From Celoporthe dispersa (Eukaryota > Ascomycota > Sordariomycetes > Diaporthales > Cryphonectriaceae), in NCBI GenBank assembly GCA_016584495.1, contig WAID01000011.1:806001-870000 (forward strand): a stretch of 64,000 nt of DNA, given 5' to 3'. Below are positions 38,344 through 50,700 of the stretch, in pieces. The stretch's first letter is position 1. Each line of letters opens with the position of its first letter. The notes beneath the pieces are model-generated. The model saw only the letters and a program-made list of their open reading frames with translations. It searched no databases and was not told the origin of the DNA. A program made the position numbers and the translations under genes.

Positions 38344-39850
38344 GGCGTGCGAGGTGTTAGTCAGGTATACTTGGCAAGCGAGGAGCATCGGTTGGATGAG
38401 CAGGATGGGACCAGAAGAAAAAAGAAAAAGACACATTGGGCCCGGGGGCATTTGGACGTCAGAATGAAGCAGGGGGTTTCATGTTATGTTTGTGGCCTTT
38501 TCCCTCCTTCCTTCTTTTTCCTTGTCTTTTCTTCCCTTTTTTTTTTTTAATGCTTCTTTTTTGAATTTTTCTATCAACGTCAAACTACGGTTGTTTTCCT
38601 TGGGTTATGGGTGGTTTTTGTCTTAGGTATCATTTCTTGGAAACATCAATATCGAGTCTGCTTTACTTCACGGGACAACATTGGGGGCCAGCATAGGGCC
38701 GGGAGCAACACGTACATTCTGTGGGAAGACTAGCAGGCTGAAGGTCCGGCCCCGCCTCCAGGTGTTCGGGTCTACGTCTGAAAAGGCAGAGAGGATTTGG
38801 GCGGCCGTCTGTCAGTTTATTGTCCCGCAGTAACATCTCTGCCACTTATTACGACTTATGAAGAGTGACACCTTCTCCCAACACGTGCACGCCATGGTGC
38901 TTCTCCTGTCTTTCCCACTGTTTTCACCTCATTTATCTCACAGGTGCCACCGATATGATCAAGCCTGCAATGCCAGCACCGTGAAGAACCAAGGAGGAGG
39001 CCGAGGAGGAGAGGCACCAGTACATGCGTTGCCCTCACCAGTCCTGAAAAAAGGAGCGGAATGGAAGGCGCAGGAGCGATATCGGACAGCCGCCGCGGCC
39101 GCCGCCACCACCACCATCACAACAAGACAAGATTACACATGGCAATCAGGCAGATCCCAGCAGCACATGAGAGGGAGAGGGAGGGGGGGTGAGAGGAGGA
39201 GGAAGGCCGCGCATCAGACATGTGTAGCCACAAGCGACTAGCCGCTGGTGACAGGCAGGAGAATACGAGTGGATCAGACCTCCCTTCCTGCGCCTGAGAA
39301 GTGACGAGACGGGCCTCCGAGGCCAGCTGAGATGAGCTCGGTTAACAGAGCCGGGAGGCGCGGTGTCCGACCGCCGTCGTCATGGGAAGGGGGAAAGGCG
39401 AAGGTGTTCTCAGCTGGGCCTGGGGCATACTCCTCCTCCCTGATCAGCTGAGGTTCTTTGTCCTTCTTGTGTCTTGGGACAAGTCAATATCAGCCCACTA
39501 GTTATCGAGGTAGAGGAGCAGGAGTCGGAGGTGGTGGCTGTCATCGCAGATCCTGCCTGCTCGCCTCCCCGGGTTCAGACCCCGTCGACGCAGACCCCGA
39601 GCAGCCAGCCCCCCTCCCCCCCTTGCTGGGAAATTAGGAACCCCAGCCAAGCTCGGGAGATCGGAAGAGTACTACTACTGGTGGTGGTGTTGCCTGCAGC
39701 TTACTCATTGCCTGCAGGCCGGATCGCATCTGCGCGTCTCCTCCTAGGTGCGTCTGTCTACACGCCACTTGACGCCAGTCTCGTTCGTTCACAATGCCCA
39801 GGTGCCAAGCAGTGGAGTGGGAGAAGGAGACGACAGACATGAGATGCACG

Positions 39851-39887
39851 CGCACACACACACACACTCACACTCACACACACACAC
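39851..39887. repeat. CA microsatellite
   Basis: CA units with two CTCA interruptions. A GA run follows at 40301-40324. Confidence 0.8.
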
Positions 39888-42800
39888 GGGCCAGCCATCT
39901 TATTTTTTTTTCTTCTCTTTCTCTTCTTGCAAAGCAGAAGAACAGCAGAGGGTGGGGGGGGGCTGACCTGCCGAATATAATCCGAGTCCTTGGGTCTGCG
40001 GCAGATCAGCCGTTTGCCTTCCGCTGCTGGATCATGCGGCGGCGCGGGCCCAGACGGCAACATAGATTACCTGCCTGCTTGGGCCACTTCCTAGCTTGAG
40101 GTGTCATCTGCGCATACCAGCACCTCGGGCGCTCTTCACATACGCACACGGACACACACACAGCGAGAGGGGGGAGGGAGGGAGGGAGGCAGAGCCCAAC
40201 AGTGAGATGCAGCTGGTGCCCAATGGCGACATCCGGTGCTTGGGCTCCTCCACATCCCGGATAGGCGAGAATGATGGCCCAAAGAGGAAAGAAAGAAAAG
40301 AAGAGAGAGAGAGAGAGAGAGAGACAAGGGTCTAGCCTTGTGCCCGCCTAAGGTGACAGAACAGACAGACAAGACTGAGCTTGGGCATTACCTTCACGGC
40401 CCGGACCCCTTTTCTCTTTTCTCTCTCTCTGTCTCTCTCTTCTCTTTCAGCTCACTCCAGAAGAGACCTCGGTTGCAACCAGCTCCGACGATCTGAACGG
40501 CAGTTGTTGTCCAATCCAAGGTCTTGGTTCGCAGTTCATTCGCACCCCCCGGATCAGTTAGCGTGTGAGCAAGGTGCAGGTGGCGAATAAGAAAGGTGAC
40601 ATGCCGCTTGAAGGAGAGGAAAAGAAGACAAACAGAGAAAAGAAAGAAAAAAAAAGAAAAGAAAAAGCAATAAAAAAGAAAGAAGAAAGGAATTAGGCCG
40701 GAATCTTTAGATGCCCAATCTGGGGGCGTTGGCTTGCATGAGTGGACTAATTAGAGGTGTCTTTTTGCTGACAAGTTGCACGACGGATCCTGCTGCCTAC
40801 CAACACTCCACTACACACAGCAAAAGACAAGACACACTATTTACTCATCTATCACATTTTCCAAGGCAGAGAGGAAGAAAAAGAAGAAAAAGGAAAAAAA
40901 AGAGGACCGGCCGGCCCCCTTCCCCCTCCTCTTTGTCCCCGCCGCCCCCCCCCATGCCAGTGTCACCTCCCCTAATCGACAAAAAAGAGGCCAGATTTGA
41001 CGGCCACCCGCATCTAGTCTTACGTGGGGTGGGAGAGAAGTCATTATGTCTAGGATCAAGGCTCCTTCAAAAGACCTTTTTCTCGCCTCCCCCCCCCCTC
41101 CCTCTCTCTTTCCACCCATGAGGGAAGGGGGCTGGTTTGTACTCGGAAAGTATCTTGCACAGTGTCTAGAAACTATCATTCTTTCTCTCTCTCTCTTTTT
41201 TGATACATCTAACAGGTACAGGCGCGCCTATCACGTTTCTGGACTAGAGAAGGGCGGAAGAGTGGTGGTGGGGAGGGGAGGCATAGGATATGGGATGGGG
41301 CTGGCGTCTGTGTCTCGGAAAATGGACGTCGGGGGTGGGCTCTGGGCGTCGGGCTGGCTGGCTGCAGCGGCAGGTTGATGGGTGACGATGGTTTCGTCGT
41401 GTCATCTAGATTGGCATTAATTATAGGGAGGCTGGGCCGGGCGTCCGGCCCTGGGAGCGGGCAGGCAGTTCGGTTGTTGAGGGCTTGCGGCGGCTCTTGT
41501 GTTTTTTTTTTTTCTTCTTTTCTTTTCTTTCTTTTTTACTAGATGTTGTAGTATGTTGATACGAGTAATGGGGGCTGGCCTTGTGTCACCTTTGTCCTTG
41601 TGTGTCTGTGTGTCTGCATGTGCGTCTGTGTACTGCTGCTATCATGTTTGTAGGCTGGCAGGAAACAAGATCCCGCTGGAGGAGCTAGTAACTTACTTTT
41701 TTCTTCTTCCTCTCTCCTCTCTCTAGCCGAGTTGATTTTTTTTTCCCTTTTAATTTTTTTTTTTAATCTCGACATACCCTTTTCGGGTGCAGCTGAGCCT
41801 TGACCGGTGGGGATATGTGAGACAGTTGACGTGGGTAATGCTACGATGATCCGTGGGATCTCCGGGAGGGGGGAAGAGCCTGGTGCGCTCTGATGTCAAT
41901 CACTCAATCATTCTTCCCTGGAAACCTGCAGAGTCTCGTCATTGCCCGTCAGCTTTTTTTTTTCTTTCCCCTCTCGCGGTTTCTATCTCTCTCTTTTTTT
42001 TTTTTGTAAGGATCTTTTGTGGACAAGTTATTGTCAATATGGATAAAAGACGATGGCTGCGTCAAGAGGATGATATCTAATTTAGTTACACAGTCGTGAG
42101 TGTTGTAATAGAGGGTGCAAGTGGGTATTCGTATGCCTGGATCTACACTTGGAGCCCCAGCTTCTAGACTCTGCACAGTCTCGTCCCTCTTCCGTGTCCG
42201 TCCCTTAGACTGGGCCTGTCCACTGGAAAATGTGCCCTTGGCAGCTGGGGAAAGCTCTCTGGATCTGTCTCGCCTGTTGGAGGTGTGTAATAACAGTGGG
42301 ACTCTTGAGGCAGTAGTATTTAATTTCTAATAAACATGTTAAAAACTCGACAAATTGTTTAGTACTATTTTGTTGCTCTTGGTCTGTTCATAGTGCCTAA
42401 GCATAGGCTCGTTTCCCACCCTCCTCCTCTGCTCGCCCTTTTCCTCTTACTCTGCGCTCGATCGCTGCACCAGCCGGGTTCCACCAGATGCTCCCCGAGG
42501 GAAGAGACCCAGGCACCAGTGTTCGTTCAGAGGAGCTTGAGCCGGGGGGAGACGAGCCGGCTGCGAGAGAGAGAGAGCCGCGCAGACTTTCCACTGAACC
42601 AATGTAAAGAGGATCTTGAAGCCATCGGAGCAGAGCATCTTTCTGGTGTCCAAGTCGGAGCCATATCGTCGGCCCACTGGAAATGTCATTGGTGATGTAG
42701 TTGTTCGTGACAGACCCTGTCTGAACCGATGGTCGTCCTGGGCAGCCCGGCATATTATGCTAGCAGCCCAGACCCCTCTTGTGTAGAACACTGCTCCTAT

Positions 42801-43920
42801 CATAGGGATTCCTTCTCATCAGTTTGTTGCTTCTACCTTTTGCCTCTTATTAGACAGCTAGGGAATGCTCTATCCAGGTGTTAATATCTTGCCAGGCGCA
42901 GACTGCTTGACATGGAGAGAACCAGATCTAGTAAGGATTTAATGTGCGATGAAGAGACCGAAAAAAAAAAAAAGAATCTCAACTGCCTCTCCATCAGACT
43001 AGACCATCAAGTCTAGCTGTGTAAGAGAGAGAGAGAGAGTAAGATCCAGGAGAAAGAAGAAGAAGTATGACTGCCTCTTTGCCGGGTAGAACATGACATG
43101 TTGGAACTCTGTCCGCCAAGTTGGATACAGCTTTCTCAGACCCACAAGAAGGACATGAAACTCCAGAAGATTTCCATGTGGTCAACAGAGCATGGCCATA
43201 ACCTCCTGTTCATCATCACTGGACCTAGCATGTCCTTGGAGTGGTTGAGGCTTGGGAGACAGGCTTCTTGGAAGTCTGGCGATGAGAAAGATGTATGGCT
43301 CCTCCATCTACCTGGATGGTCTCGACCGGAAGAAACACGTGGATTGGCTGTCCAGGAGAACACACAGCTAGGATATTACTGTATGATGTGATCATATTGG
43401 AATAGTACAAGTAATGATCTAAAAGTAGACAAGTATCCAATCTTCCCTTTTCCCTCTTCGCACCTGACACCAGCAGCCGGCATCCAGAGCGAAGAGTGGT
43501 CTGTGTAAGAAGGATTTCAGTCCTGTGCTGACCGCTGACCGCAGTTCTAGAGCTCTCCTGGTGGTCCATGGCCCCGAGTCTCTTGAGGGGCGGCTCGTGT
43601 CTTGGTGAACCATACATCACCATCCTTGGTGTCCCACTCTGGCAACGAGTGCTCAGGAGACCAGGGGACCATCTCGGGATAATCCCACCAGCGATCCTCG
43701 CTGGTAGACCGTTCGTGTTAGACCTCCTTCTATGCGTTGTGATCCCCCCGAGGTTAGGGCGGCCCTGGAGATACGAAACTCATCTCTCTAGCATCGCGCC
43801 CAGAGGCGAGACGCCCGTTCAGGGCAGAGGAAGGCCGTCCGCACAAGACAGGAGAGCTAGCCCGCAGAGCTGGGTGTAGACACACGGCCGGTTCGGTGTG
43901 GCGCTATCGACGTCTCGGCT

Positions 43921-44883
43921 TCAATCCGAGTCATCGTCATCACCGTGCTTCCGCTTCTTCGAAGAAGACGGCACTACCGGCTTGGGCGCCTCGTCCCTCC
44001 CTCACAAAGACATAACTTCTCGCCGGCCGCTCCTCGCCCTTCCACCCGCCGCCCACCTCGCCCTGCTTGTTCCGCACAACACCCAGGGTCCGCGCGTGGT
44101 GGTACCCGGGATACGCCTCGGCCTGGAAGCGGAAGCTCCGCTCGACCTGCAGGCCCGAGTGGCGGCCCAGGTCGCGGATGTTCCAGAGGGTGTAGGGCTC
44201 GCCCTCGAACAGGGTGACGACGACGGTCCCGCCCGGCGCGAGGGAGAGCAGGGCGCGCCTGAAGAACTCGACGAGGAGCTCCTGGTTGTAGCGCACCTGG
44301 CGGTTGACGTCTGTAGACTTTCCTCCCGTGTGAGGGAAGTTGAATACTTTGCAGGAGAGCGAGGCACGAGACAAGACATCAGCAAACGAGATGCCACTCT
44401 GGCTGGTTGATCTCTTTCGAGGGAGAGGGAAACACGTGATGGCACGGCATACTTATCCTGTCAAAGATCCCCACCGAGTCCTTCCCTGACTTCTTGGCCC
44501 AGGGGCCCATCTTCTTCGCGTCTACACCGTAGGCGACCTTGCCGCCCTCGGCCTCGATCAGGTCGACATTCCCCCTCGCGTGCGGATACTTGCCGGCGAG
44601 CTCGTCCAGGTTCGCCTCCAGCACGGTGGCGGTGACGTGCTCGCAGTAGTGGTGCTCGACCAGCGCCCGCGAGAAGCTGAGGTCGCCCTCGCCGACCAGG
44701 GAGGATGGCCTCGTCGGCGGCGAAGGGGATGGTAGGAGCCTGGCCGCGCGAGGGCTTGACATCCTGCGTGCTGGGCTTTCTGGCGTGTGACCTGCTGGTG
44801 GTGGTGGTGGTGGACTTTGGGTGGTTTGGCTTGGATTTTTGTTTGTGCTGTTGAATCTTGCGTCTCTTGGCCATCTTTTCCAT
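43921..44883 (-). CDS. bmt5: 25S rRNA (uridine-N3)-methyltransferase, Bmt5-like
   Basis: On the minus strand, exons 44883-44453 and 44346-43921 give 284 residues after removing two extra bases (281 from the in-frame ATG at 44874). The 106-bp intron (GTATGC...AAG) has phase-1 ends that rebuild DRIIFNFPHTGGKSTDVN. Bmt5 proteins (DUF2431) methylate one uridine of large-subunit rRNA in the nucleolus using SAM. Visible landmarks are a Lys/Arg-rich N-terminus, the SAM loop LLVGEGDLSFSRALVEHH (about residues 61-78), NFPHTGGK, and PGGTVVVTLFEGEPYTLWNI. The first insertion lies in the GGG at 44699-44701: the upstream frame reads AILPGRRGR instead of AILLVGEGD. The second lies at 43995-43997. Without correcting it the protein ends FFEEAEAR, whereas the neighbouring frame ends KKRKHGDDDDSD, a typical basic-acidic nucleolar tail. 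I therefore place the stop at 43921-43923. Confidence 0.87.
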
Positions 44884-47027
44884 TCATCAAGAACACAAAT
44901 GAAAACAATAATATCCTCGGATTCTCTTGGGATATCCCTGGAATTATTTTTATCTGACGTCAGAACAGAGCAGGCGCGTGTTGGTCTCTGCCTGGAGAGA
45001 GAGGTTGTCGTTTCCCGGTCTGGCGGGCTGAATTTGGAAGGGGTGAGAGTCGGTACGTACCGCACCATAGTACTACCGGGGGGGGGGGCGGGCCCAAATT
45101 TAGTACCAGGAATCTATATTGAGCCAATCGAAGCCGCCATGATTAAAGTCTGCCCAGACCCCTGTCCAAGGATTCAAAATAGGACTGGCCCGACCTTTTT
45201 GGCACCGTTTTTTTTTTTTTTTTTTGGTCAGGATTAGGAGCAGCGTGGAAATTTTGTTCAGTTTTTTTCTTCTTTCTTTTTCTCTCTCTCTCTTCACCAT
45301 GTGAGGAATGGGTTGGGAAGTCACCTATGGACTACGTGTGATCTATTACATGGACTACGGCTCCTGGTGAGGCTTCCTTTCTTCCTGTTGTCTTTTCTGT
45401 CTGCAGAAAGGTACCGTAATACCCCAAGTACAAGTGGAGAGTGTCGTGTGCGTGCGTCTGGAGCAGTGGGGCCCGGCTCAGGAGGTTCGTTGGCTACCGA
45501 CCGAGCAGCATTTTCTGAGGCGGTATCAGCCTCAGACAATAGGTATCAGGGGACAGCAGAGCAGGCAATGCAGAAGGAAACCCCCCCAAAAAAAAGAAGA
45601 AGAAAAAGAAAAAGAAAAGAGGTCCTTGGCGGAGTCATTTCCCCCGGAAACCTGTGCTTGTCATCGATGCATTCTAGCTCCAGAGCCTGCATCCTGCCGG
45701 GTTGCTTTGGGGCCCTCCCAGTAGTATGTACAATGTTGACTCCCCCTCGTTATTGGCACACCCCCTGGTCTTCCCCCTCGTCGATCGCATCCAGAATGCA
45801 CGAGGCTCACCCCATCTAGGAATATCGCCATATCACTCGTCACCAGGAAGAGAGAGAGAGAGAGAGAGAGGAGGCTCTGGAAAGGAGTGGAAAAAAAAAA
45901 AGAGGAAATCACCCTGGAGAGATGAGCAGAGCAAGGTAGTAGACACACCGCCCTGCCGCTCCTGGGCCAGCGTGCATGGAGAGAAAAATAAATAGATACA
46001 TTCTCTGGCCTCTCCGAGCACATGATGATTGTATGGTGCGATGCAGATCAGGCTCGAGATGGTTAGAGATGGTAGAAAGAGAAAAAAAAGAAAGAGGCAG
46101 CGCGCGTGGCCGCAGGACTTGAATAGTTTTAAAAGAAAGTAAAAAGAACGTGTTCTCGAGTGCTGTAGAAAAATCCCGTTCCGGGATGGCCGCCAATCAC
46201 GGCTGATAGCGACACCCCCCTGGTGCTTCGGCTTATTCCTGGCGGTAGTGTCTCTCACTCGCCCGCAGGCCCTGGAACCGACGACACCAGCTTTCTCACC
46301 ACAGAATTGCATCCAGGGCAGACAACAGCCAACCTCTTGAATGGGCCCGCGAACCTATTGTCTCTCACCTTCTCTGGGCTTCACTGGTCTTCTCAGCGTC
46401 TGCTTTATTTTATCCATCCATCTGCAGCCTGCCCCACCCCCGCAGGACGCTGGCCTCGACCTGACCTCTGCACGCCTCATACCAAAACTTGCAGCCAGCG
46501 CCCGTCTCCATCTTTTCTCCCTCTGCCTCTCTCTCTCTCTCTCTCTAGTTAGAGTTGTGTGTGTGTCTGTGGCCTGCACCCCAGAAGCTAAATCCAGCAG
46601 CGCCCAAAGGCCCGCCAGCCATCGATCGCATCACCTTTTTCTCTCCCACCGAGGCAACACCAAAAAGACACGCAACACGTCTTCCTCGCAGGCTGGGAAG
46701 AAAAGAAAATAAACAGACTGCTGACATCGGTCCATCGTCAATCTGTTTTTTTCCCTTTCTTTCTTTCCTCTCTCCTGCATCAAGACGATAAACCACCTCC
46801 CCTCCCCCCCTTCTGCCTACCCTGCACGAACCCTTTTCGTGTCCCTTTCTCAAAACCTCCCCTGTTACCCGATCTCACCTTTCTGTAACCCCGTCGTCAA
46901 CCAACAAGACCCTTTTTCATTTTCTTTTCTCTTTTTCTCCTGCCCTCCTCACCGCGCTGCTGGGCCACCAGCAACACCCAACCTCTTACCTCTACCTGTC
47001 CGGTGTGGATGGCACGCACACATCACC
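44884..47027. other. Divergent intergenic region between bmt5 and the repeat-protein gene
   Basis: A shared upstream region for two divergently transcribed genes. It holds a GA microsatellite (45849-45871), an 18-base T run near 45211, a CCAAT at about 45124, and pyrimidine-rich leader sequence from about 46230 to 47027. No gene recognised. Confidence 0.5.
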
Positions 47028-47747
47028 ATGAGTGACGCTGCTGTTCAACGCCCCAGCCCGTCCAAGAGGGGTCGCGGCAGAGGCAGGGGAGGCGGTGGCA
47101 GGGGAGCTGCGTCTGCCCGCGCCAGAGGCAAACCTGCCGCTGGTCGTCGTGGGCGCGCCAAGGTCTACGATACCACTCGTGCCCAGGCTGCCCACGAGCG
47201 CCAGCGCGACCTCAGGAATGCGTACTCGTCCCTGGCCTCTGCCATGAAGCCCGCCCTCGAGGAGCTGGCCGACCGGAACCTGGACCGCCTCAAGTCCGAC
47301 TTCAACGCCCACCAGGAGGTCGAGCAGTACACCCAGATCACCAGCTTCCTCAAGGAGCGGCACAGGGACCGCGTCGACGAGGTCGAGACCAAGTACAACT
47401 ACAGCATCGCCTGCCAGGACCACCAGGTCGAGGCGCAGGCAGAATACACAAGGTATTCATACAGGGTATGTTCATCTGGTTTCCCCTTCCCGCCCTCGGC
47501 TTCTGGCTTTGCTAACCAGGCCCCCTGCCTCTCTGCTCACACCCTACAGAACCGCCTCAGCGAGATGGTCGAGGACTATTATGACGTCCTGCTCAGGCGC
47601 CTCGACATCCTCCAGCAGCTGTTCCAGAACGGAGAGCCAGTTGATGTAAGCCACCCGACTGCTATTCTCGTCCCGCCGTCCCGCCCACACTCGTCATGAT
47701 CCTCATGATGCTCACCTTTTTCTTTCTTTCTTCTTATCTATTCCTTG

Positions 47748-47793
<46 letters not shown>

Positions 47794-50700
47794 CCTTCCC
47801 TGATGGTTGGCTCAAGATCTCTAATATATGTATATATATACAAATATGTGTAGAAACCTGATGACTCGTGGACCTACAAGTCCATCACCACCCAGGAGGC
47901 TGCCGAGCAGGGCATCTACTGCAAGATCCACAAGGGCGTCGAGGTCCCGTACCCACACCTGCACCCTGAGCTGTCCCGAGACGAGGAGGCGGGCAAGTCC
48001 AAGGCCCTCCGCACCCCCAGCAAGCGCAAGGCCGCCAACCAGCTCGAGGACGCCAACCCGGCCAAGCGACCGGTGAGTGCCCTCGACGGCCAGTCTGCCG
48101 CCGCCATCCCGCGCCACATCGGTGGTCTCCTGTCCGCCGTGGCCCCCGACGAGCCCGTCAGCCAGCCCCCTCGCCCTCGCCTGTCGACGACAACGACAAC
48201 GGCGACGCGCCCTCGCCCCAGGCAAATGAGCCCGCCGCCGCCGCCGGCCGCGGCAGGAAGCGGAAGCGGCTGCTGGAGACCTCACCAGCGCCCACGGCAG
48301 CGGCAGCGGCGATGGGCGACGCCGCCGACGAGTCCGAGGCCGAAGAGGACGAGACCATGCCGCCGCTGCCCAACGGCGCCGGCGAGCCAGACGAGTACGG
48401 CGTCCGCCTCATCAACAAGAGGGCGCGCATCAACGACATGCCCAACAACCGCATCATGGTCCCGGCCCTCTACGAGTACGAGGGCCACGAGATCGGCTTC
48501 CGCGACTCGACCAACGACAAGAGCCGCGGCGCCACCAAGGCCAAGCGCAGGAAGTTCCTCAACCAGCCCAACGCCGGCGCCATGTTCTTCGACCGCAGCA
48601 ACTCCAGCTACGACGCCACCCGGTACGCCGACGGCGACCTCGACCAGGACACCGTCGCCAGGCACAACATACACCCCAGGTACGGCCTGTTCACGGAGCA
48701 CTCCACCAACAGCCCCGAACCCCCCAGGCCCTACCAGCCCGGCTGGAAGCCCGTCGTCCAGGTCACCGACGCTGGCAGGGTCCTGCACACCTCGCGGTCC
48801 ATTCGTGCCGCCAAGGCCGAGGAGGCCTACACCAAGCTCGTCATGCAGGGCATGATGCGCCGACATCTGGAGCAGGAGGACATCGCCGAGGAGGACCTGC
48901 TGGACCAGGAGACGAGGCAGCTCATGAGGGAGCGCGACGACAAGAGGCGCGAGCTGGAGCGGCAGGAGGACGAGGCCCAGGACGTCCACGACCAGCAGCT
49001 GGCGGCCCACGGCGTGACCACCCTCATCGATGCCGCCGCGGCCTCCGATGCCAGGGACCTGCAAAAGGCCCAGGCCCAGAGCGTGTCGCCCACCCTGTCG
49101 CGCCCCTCCACCACGTCCCGACCGTACGATGCGATCCGAGACGTCTTTGGCGGGTCCGACCTACCACCCCTGCCGCATCCTCCGCGGCCACCACCGCCAC
49201 GACCACCGCCGCCGCACCTCGCACCGAGAACGTCATGAACCTGATGTTCCTGGCCGACCTCGCTGCCCATGAGTCGCGCATGGAGGTCTCAGCCGGCCAG
49301 GCTCCTGCTGCTGCCGCCCAGGAAGCCCAGCGGCGAATCCCGATCCAGATGCCGGAGCCGGTCCGGCCCAAGCAGCTGCGGGATCCCTCAGACCTCGAGC
49401 ACCGCGAGGCGGGCCCCCCGATCGACTACCCCGACCCAGACAACGAGTTCGTCCCCAGGCAGATCGCCTTCTCCACCAACTTTGCCGCCCGCCAGCCAGA
49501 GTATCCCATGCAGCCGCCCCACGCATACCAAGAACGAGCGGTCCCCCAGAGCCCGCTGGCGCGCCCCGGGAGCCACACATACCGAGAGCAGGGTGTGCGA
49601 TACGAGCAGCAGCAGCCTAGACAGCCGATGCAGCCACCGCAGCAGCAGAGCTATCTCGGCCAGCATGATCCCCAGCTGTCCGGTGCGCCTCAAGACGGCT
49701 ATGCCTACGGAGAGCCAGAGGCGTCGTACGAGCTGCAGCTGCAGCAGCAGCAGCAGCCGCCGCCACCGCCGCGGCTGAGACGGCCATCGCAGCTGTCGCA
49801 GCGATCCGAGGAGCAGTTTGGTCCTGTACGCCCCAACACTACAGATGTGGCCCTGCTGGACCCGATGCTGTTCGAGGGAGGCCAGGGCCCCGGCCCTCCC
49901 AGCTCCAGGCGCCACAGCCCGAGCAGCTGCCCAGGCCTCAGGCCCCGCAGCCCGGAGGCGTGCTCCAGCAGCCACAGAACAGCTTCTTCCAGACCGCGCT
50001 GAACGCACCAGGCACACCCACCCCACAGGACCAGCCGCAGGTGCCAGAGTATGGCGAGCAGCTGTCCTCCTCCGCCTCCCAGGCGCATCATCGATCTGGC
50101 GCCCCACCGCTGGCCCCTGCATCTCACCACCTTCCTGGCCACGACGGCTCTCCCGGCCGCACGCCCTTCAGCAACCCGAACGGCACGGATAACCTCCCGG
50201 TGCCAACGCTTCGGCCGCTACATCGTGGCTCTGGCCCTCTTGTGGCCCCCCCAGCGTCTGGAGCGCAGGCTCCCCAGCACGTCATGATGACTCCAGGTGA
50301 GGCTGCTGCAGACCCGTATGCCGCGGCACCGGCGTTGGGCCCCAGCTCTGCATACGCAGAGCATCCCTACCCCATCGACGGGTTCGGCCCAGATCAGCCC
50401 ATCATGTCCACGGAACAAGGCCCGCGGCACGGCTACATGGCCCAGCCGATGATGCACCCTTCGCAGCAGCAGCAGCAGGCCCAGCAGCAGGGTGGTGGTG
50501 CACCATACCCTCCTTCGCACCAGTCCTACCCACCGCCAGGACCAGCGGGTCCTCAACACCCACCCCAGAATGAATACTCCCCATCAGGCCCTTCGGGCGG
50601 CCCGGCGTACCAGAGCCCTCCCCCCTATGGACACGGCGGCCCAGGCGTGTCTCCGTCCCCCTCCCGGCGCAGCAACAGCCTCTCGTCCAGCTCCCGGAAC

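Larger units (their letters stand above)
37566..43920. other. Second gene-poor region
   Basis: No gene recognised over about 6.3 kb. It holds T-rich runs near the DUF2841 3' end, an ATT/ATC repeat (37747-37793) and GA and CA microsatellites. The stretch at 42.3-43.9 kb is more ordinary in complexity, with short minus-strand open frames (up to 132 codons at 43225-43623) that lack recognisable motifs. Confidence 0.5.
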
